From NCBI RefSeq assembly GCF_016863255.1, contig NZ_BOON01000002.1:62001-126000 (forward strand): 64,000 nucleotides of DNA. The letters are read 5' to 3'. Shown one piece after another: positions 60,457 to 64,000 of the stretch. Within the stretch, counting starts at the first letter, position 1. The number at the start of each line of letters is the position of its first letter. The DNA is from Planosporangium mesophilum (lineage in GTDB: Bacteria; Actinomycetota; Actinomycetes; Mycobacteriales; Micromonosporaceae). The translations under genes and the position numbers were made by a program. A model generated the notes under the pieces. That model searched no databases. It was not told the DNA's origin and saw only the letters and a list, made by a program, of their open reading frames with translations.

Positions 60457-61536
60457 TCAGACGACGACCCGGCCGCGCAGCACGATCCGCCGGGGTGCCG
60501 CGAGTACCCGCAGGTCGCGTCGCGGGTCGGTGTCGTAGACGACCAGATCGGCCAGGCCACCCTCGACCAGGCCGGGAAAGCCCAGCCACTCCCGCGCGCC
60601 CCACGACCCGGCCCGCAGCACGTCGAGCGCGGACATCCCGGCCCGCTCGTGCAGCCGCAGCATCTCCTGTACGGCCAGACCGTGGTTGATACCGCCGCCC
60701 GCGTCGGTGCCCACGTAGATCGGCACGCCGGCCTCGTGGGCGGCCGCCACCACGTCCGGGAACCGGTCGCCCAGCGCGCGCATGTGCCGGGCGTACTCCG
60801 GGAACTTGCCGTCCGCCTGGGCCGCGATCTTCCCGAACGTCTCAATGTTGATCATCGTCGGCACCAGGGCGGTCCCCCGCCGCGCCATCTCGGCGATGTC
60901 GTCGTCGGCCAGGCCGGTGCCGTGCTCCACGGAGTCCACCCCGGCGCGTACCAGCGCGGCCACCGACTCCTCGGCGAACGTGTGTACCGCCACCCGGGCG
61001 CCGACCTCGTGCGCCGACTTGATCGCTGCCGCCATGTCGGCCGGGTCCCAGGCGGGCGCGAGGTCGCCGGTGTCCCGGTCGATCCAGTCGCCGACGAGCT
61101 TCACCCAGCCGTTGCCGGCCGCCGCCTGCCGCGCCGCCTCACCGGGCAGCTGGTCGGCGGTGACCTCCACCCCGATGTCGCGCAGGTAGCGGCGCGGCGG
61201 GGCGACGTGACGCCCGGCCCGGGCCAGGCGCGGCACCTGCGGGTCGTCGTCGAGTTGCGGGTACGGGTACGGCGAACCGGCGTCCCGGATGGCGAGCACG
61301 CCGGCGTCGCGGTCGATGGCGGCCAGCGCCCGCGCCTCGTCGAGCCCGCCGATCGGGCTGCCGCCCCGCGCGATCCCGATGTGGCAGTGCGCGTCGACCA
61401 GCCCCGGCAGTACGAAGCCACCGTCGACGATGGTCTCGGCCCCGGGTACCGGCCGCAGCGTCACCCGGTCGCCGATCAGCCAGAGATCGCGTACCTCGTC
61501 GTCGGGCAGCACCACGCCCCGCACATGCAGCGTCAT
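60457..61536 (-). CDS. Amidohydrolase family protein
   Basis: The 359-residue TIM-barrel metal hydrolase has GLVDAHCHIGIA (metal His50 and His52), GWVKLVGDWI (bridging Lys), ARVAVHTFAEESV and DSVEHGTGL (metal His residues), and YVGTDAGGG (Asp). It begins TLHVRGVVLPDDE and ends with the small beta-domain RRIVLRGRVVV. The best-known relatives are imidazolonepropionase-like and prolidase-like amidohydrolases; substrate unknown. Confidence 0.9.
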   Translation of the reverse strand: MTLHVRGVVLPDDEVRDLWLIGDRVTLRPVPGAETIVDGGFVLPGLVDAHCHIGIARGGSPIGGLDEARALAAIDRDAGVLAIRDAGSPYPYPQLDDDPQVPRLARAGRHVAPPRRYLRDIGVEVTADQLPGEAARQAAAGNGWVKLVGDWIDRDTGDLAPAWDPADMAAAIKSAHEVGARVAVHTFAEESVAALVRAGVDSVEHGTGLADDDIAEMARRGTALVPTMINIETFGKIAAQADGKFPEYARHMRALGDRFPDVVAAAHEAGVPIYVGTDAGGGINHGLAVQEMLRLHERAGMSALDVLRAGSWGAREWLGFPGLVEGGLADLVVYDTDPRRDLRVLAAPRRIVLRGRVVV

Positions 61537-61589
61537 GCGCCACAACCTACCGGTCGGGTCATGTGCCGGCGGCGAGGCGCCGGCTCACG

Positions 61590-61652
61590 TGCCGAAGGCG
61601 CGGCATCTGCTCATTTGCCGAAGGCGCGGCATCTGCTCATTTGCCGAAGGCG
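61590..61652. repeat. 26-bp tandem repeat at the 3' end of the penicillin-binding-protein gene
   Basis: The unit TGCCGAAGGCGCGGCATCTG... occurs at 61590-61615 and 61616-61641, and 11 bases of a third copy follow inside the gene's last codons. Each unit contains a small hairpin GCCG...CGGC. Confidence 0.85.
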
Positions 61653-63757
61653 ATGCGTCGACTCGGCGTCGGGAAGTCCTCGGCGGGGCGCCCTGCCATC
61701 GCGTCGCGCAGTGTCTCGGCTACCGAGGCGTCCACGTGGTTGTGGTCGGCGCTCGGATCGGCGGGCCAGTCCGGGTCCGCCTCCATGCCCGCGATCGTGA
61801 TCTGGCGGGTCGACGCGACCAGCGTCGCCGACTCGTTGGTGTCGGTCGTACCGGTCTTGCCGAACACCGGCTTGCCGACGGTCGCGGAGACGCCGGACGC
61901 GGTCGACGCCCCGCGGCACTGCCCCAGGCCGCCCCTGTCACCGACGGGGCAGCGGGCGGCGTCGATCCCGGCGCGCGCGACGTCGGGGTCGATCGCCTTG
62001 GCACACTGGGGCTTGCCGGCGTCGATCTTCTTGCCCTTGGAGTCGCGGATCTCCACGACCGGGGTGGGCCGGCAGTGCACGCCGTCGTTGGCGAGGGTCG
62101 CGTACGCCCCGGCGAGATCGACCGGGGTGGTGGCCGAGACGCCCAGGGTGAACGCGCCCCACTGGTCCGCGCCCTGGGTCGCCATCTTCTGGTCGTTCTC
62201 GGCGCGGAACTTGATGCCCAGGCGGGTCGCCACGTCCACCGCACGGTCCGCGCCGGCCCGCTCCTCCAGCGGCACGAAGAACGTGTTCACCGACTTGCCG
62301 AAGCCGGTCCACATGTCGAACCGGCCCTGCTCGCTCTTGCTGGCGTTGCTCGGGCACCAGTTGTGGGTGCCGGGGCAGTTGGTCGAATCGGTGATGTACT
62401 TCGACTTGTAGGTCGCCGGGGCGTCGATCGAGGTGTTGAGCGGCATGCCCTTTTCCAGCGCGGCGAGCATGGTGAACATCTTGAACGTCGAACCCGCCTG
62501 GTAGCCGTGGACCTCGCCGCCACCGGACACGAGCGGGTTGGTGGTGTTCGGGAAGGTGCCCGGCCCCTGCTTCGCCTTGTCGGGGTTGGGCGCGTTGCCA
62601 CTGACGTCGAGGCTGAAGTTGCGGTTGGTGGCCATCGCCAGCACCCGGCCCGTACCCGGCTCGACGGCGGTGAGCATCAGCGCCCGCCGGTCGGTGTTCT
62701 TGATCTTCTCGTCGACGTTGCGCTTCATCGCCTGCTGGATGCCCATGTCGAGAGAGCTGATGATCGTGTACCCGCCGCTGCGCAGCCGGTTCTCCCGCTC
62801 GAACGCGTCCGCGCCGAAGGCGGGCTCCTCCAGCCACCACCGGTACAGGTAGTCGCAGAAGAAGCCGGCGCCGAGGGCGGGGTACGGCACCGAGACGCAG
62901 CCCTGCGACGGCCGCTGGTCGGTGATCTTCAGCGGCGTCTTGCGCGCCTCGTCGGCCTGCTGGGGCGTGACGTTGCGGGCCCTGACCATCTGGGCGAACA
63001 CGTGCTCGCGCCGCTTGAGGGCGGCCTCCCGCTTCTCCGGGTGGGCCGCGTCGGCCGGGTCGTACTCCGACGGCGCCTGCACCAGCCCGGCGAGCAGCGC
63101 CGCCTCCGGCAGCGTGAGGTCCTTGGGGTCCTTGCCGAAGTACACGTGGCTGGCCGCGTAGATGCCCCAGGCACCGTGCCCGAACGGCGCGATGTTCAGG
63201 TAGCGCTCGAGGATCTGCTGCTTGGTGAGCTTCTCCTCCAGCGCCATGGCGAGCTTCATCTCGCGGATCTTGCGGGTCTTGGTCTTCTCGCTCGCCGCGA
63301 CGACGTCCTCGGGGCTCTTCGCCGAGTAGATCGCGCTCTGGCGCACGTACTGCATGGTCAGGGTGGAGGCACCCTGGCTTTCGCCCCCGTTGTTGGCCAC
63401 CAGCGCCCGCGCCACGCCCTTGAGGTCCACCCCGTTGTGCTGGAAGAAGCGGGTGTCCTCAGAGGCCACGATGGCCTGCTGCATCACCGGGGCCACCTCG
63501 GAGAGCGGCACGTCGCGGCGGTTCTCGTCGTAGAGCATCGCCAGCAGCGTCTTGCCGTCGGCCGCGTAGACGAACGAGCTCTGCGGGGAGGGCACCGACG
63601 TGAAGTCGCTGGGAAGGTTGTCGAACGCGTCGACACCGGCCGTCGTCAGTGCGCCGGTCATCGCGGCGGCCGGAAGCGCCGCCGCCGCCACGACCAAGCC
63701 CGCGATCACCCCGCACCCGAGCAGCGTCAGCATCTTCCTCAGCGTGCGCTCGCGCAT
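61637..63757 (-). CDS. Class A penicillin-binding protein (transglycosylase/transpeptidase)
   Basis: A 706-residue bifunctional peptidoglycan synthase. After a membrane helix (MLTLLGCGVIAGLVVAAAALP) comes the GT51 domain with ASEDTRFFQHNGVD (catalytic Glu near 100), QGASTLTMQYVRQS and KLAMALEEKLTKQQILERYLNIAPFGHGAWGI. The transpeptidase domain has GSTFKMF (Ser423), KSVNTFF (SxN, 489) and FGKTGTTDTN (KTGT, 634). All active-site motifs are intact. ATG 63757 (MRERTLRK) was preferred to 63778. No partner gene is adjacent. Confidence 0.95.
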   Translation of the reverse strand: MRERTLRKMLTLLGCGVIAGLVVAAAALPAAAMTGALTTAGVDAFDNLPSDFTSVPSPQSSFVYAADGKTLLAMLYDENRRDVPLSEVAPVMQQAIVASEDTRFFQHNGVDLKGVARALVANNGGESQGASTLTMQYVRQSAIYSAKSPEDVVAASEKTKTRKIREMKLAMALEEKLTKQQILERYLNIAPFGHGAWGIYAASHVYFGKDPKDLTLPEAALLAGLVQAPSEYDPADAAHPEKREAALKRREHVFAQMVRARNVTPQQADEARKTPLKITDQRPSQGCVSVPYPALGAGFFCDYLYRWWLEEPAFGADAFERENRLRSGGYTIISSLDMGIQQAMKRNVDEKIKNTDRRALMLTAVEPGTGRVLAMATNRNFSLDVSGNAPNPDKAKQGPGTFPNTTNPLVSGGGEVHGYQAGSTFKMFTMLAALEKGMPLNTSIDAPATYKSKYITDSTNCPGTHNWCPSNASKSEQGRFDMWTGFGKSVNTFFVPLEERAGADRAVDVATRLGIKFRAENDQKMATQGADQWGAFTLGVSATTPVDLAGAYATLANDGVHCRPTPVVEIRDSKGKKIDAGKPQCAKAIDPDVARAGIDAARCPVGDRGGLGQCRGASTASGVSATVGKPVFGKTGTTDTNESATLVASTRQITIAGMEADPDWPADPSADHNHVDASVAETLRDAMAGRPAEDFPTPSRRIAFGK

Positions 63758-63869
63758 GCACCGCCCCCAAATAGGCACAACCCTGCGGTCGCCCGTGATT
63801 GGGCGCCCCGCTCACTAGACGCCGTACCCGCCGTGCCGCGTTACGGCTCACATCGAAGCTGTTGTCTGC

Positions 63870-63880
63870 GTCACAGTGAC
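63870..63880. promoter_or_regulatory. Small palindrome upstream of the penicillin-binding protein
   Basis: GTCACAGTGAC is a perfect 11-base palindrome about 113 bases before the start of the class A penicillin-binding protein. It could be a regulator site; nothing else supports this. Confidence 0.3.
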
Positions 63881-63943
63881 AGCCAACGCTGCCGATGATT
63901 ATCGCGTACCCGGCCGATTCCGGCGCGCCCGGTACCCGCCCTT

Positions 63944-64000
63944 CCCATGATCGCGGTGACTTTCCGCGTTCTGGTACGGAAGAGTCTCCGTGATCATGGG
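63944..64000. repeat. GATCATG-ended palindrome at the right window edge
   Basis: CCCATGATC (63944-63952) is mirrored by GATCATGGG (63992-64000), and the inner parts CGG.GACT/AGTC.CCG also match. It resembles the palindromes at 11221 and 46971. What lies beyond is outside the window. Confidence 0.7.

Overview
The window is chromosomal DNA from a very high-GC actinobacterium, most likely a member of the Micromonosporaceae (Micromonospora/Actinoplanes-type). The basis is the strong G/C preference at third codon positions, frequent GTG starts, promoter -10 boxes of the TANNNT type placed directly in front of start codons, and actinobacterial gene orders: rimP-nusA-ylxR-infB-(DUF503)-rbfA, ispG-rseP-dxr, frr-pyrH-tsf-rpsB with cdsA and rlmN, yraN-yifB-dprA, and lepB-rplS-trmD-rimM-khpA-rpsP. 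I see no rRNA, tRNA, insertion sequence, prophage or CRISPR array. The family assignment is inference; no database was searched.

Layout. 1-6731 (minus): translation/transcription block rimP-nusA-ylxR-infB-DUF503-rbfA plus two small membrane-protein genes, the last cut by the window edge. 6916-8761: a Tat-type lipoprotein and an overlapping ferritin-like DUF4439 gene (plus), facing a VIT1/CCC1 metal transporter (minus). 8772-16305 (minus): methionine aminopeptidase, then a catabolic cluster read as permease, FadR-type GntR regulator, glutamine-synthetase-like ligase, aldehyde dehydrogenase, SDR dehydrogenase and class-I amidotransferase hydrolase. It looks like a gamma-glutamylation pathway for an amine or amino alcohol. 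16436-18987: GNAT, PadR regulator and a secreted metallophosphatase. 19163-24400 (minus): ispG-rseP-dxr, a GNAT, plsC-type acyltransferase and a cold-shock protein. 24660-30935: an MBL-Rieske fusion protein, DUF2631, a small hypothetical protein, a double-DivIVA protein, rlmN, cdsA and frr. 30994-35260 (minus): pyrH-tsf-rpsB and a repeat-bearing membrane protein.

35340-46949 is mosaic: an aminotransferase and yraN-yifB-dprA (plus); a stand-alone Clp-N-domain protein co-transcribed with a small HTH protein (minus); a STAS protein; a sugar-type ABC transporter lacking its ATPase; xerC; and a class-V aminotransferase. 47020-53484 (minus): LytM-like protein, DUF2469, rnhB, NUDIX, two tandem signal peptidases, rplS-trmD-rimM-khpA-rpsP. 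53767-63757: a PIG-V-like membrane glycosyltransferase, isochorismatase-fold hydrolase, GlxA-type regulator, secreted alpha/beta-hydrolase, DUF402, proS, amidohydrolase and a class A penicillin-binding protein.

Most of the window is housekeeping: ribosome assembly and translation, isoprenoid and phospholipid synthesis, protein export and cell wall. The parts most worth a second look are the HTH/Clp-N pair, whose promoter carries two matched palindromes over a near-consensus, apparently leaderless promoter; the gamma-glutamylation cluster, which has an SDR where an amine oxidase would be expected; the MBL-Rieske fusion; and a recurrent GATCATG-ended palindrome found between genes.
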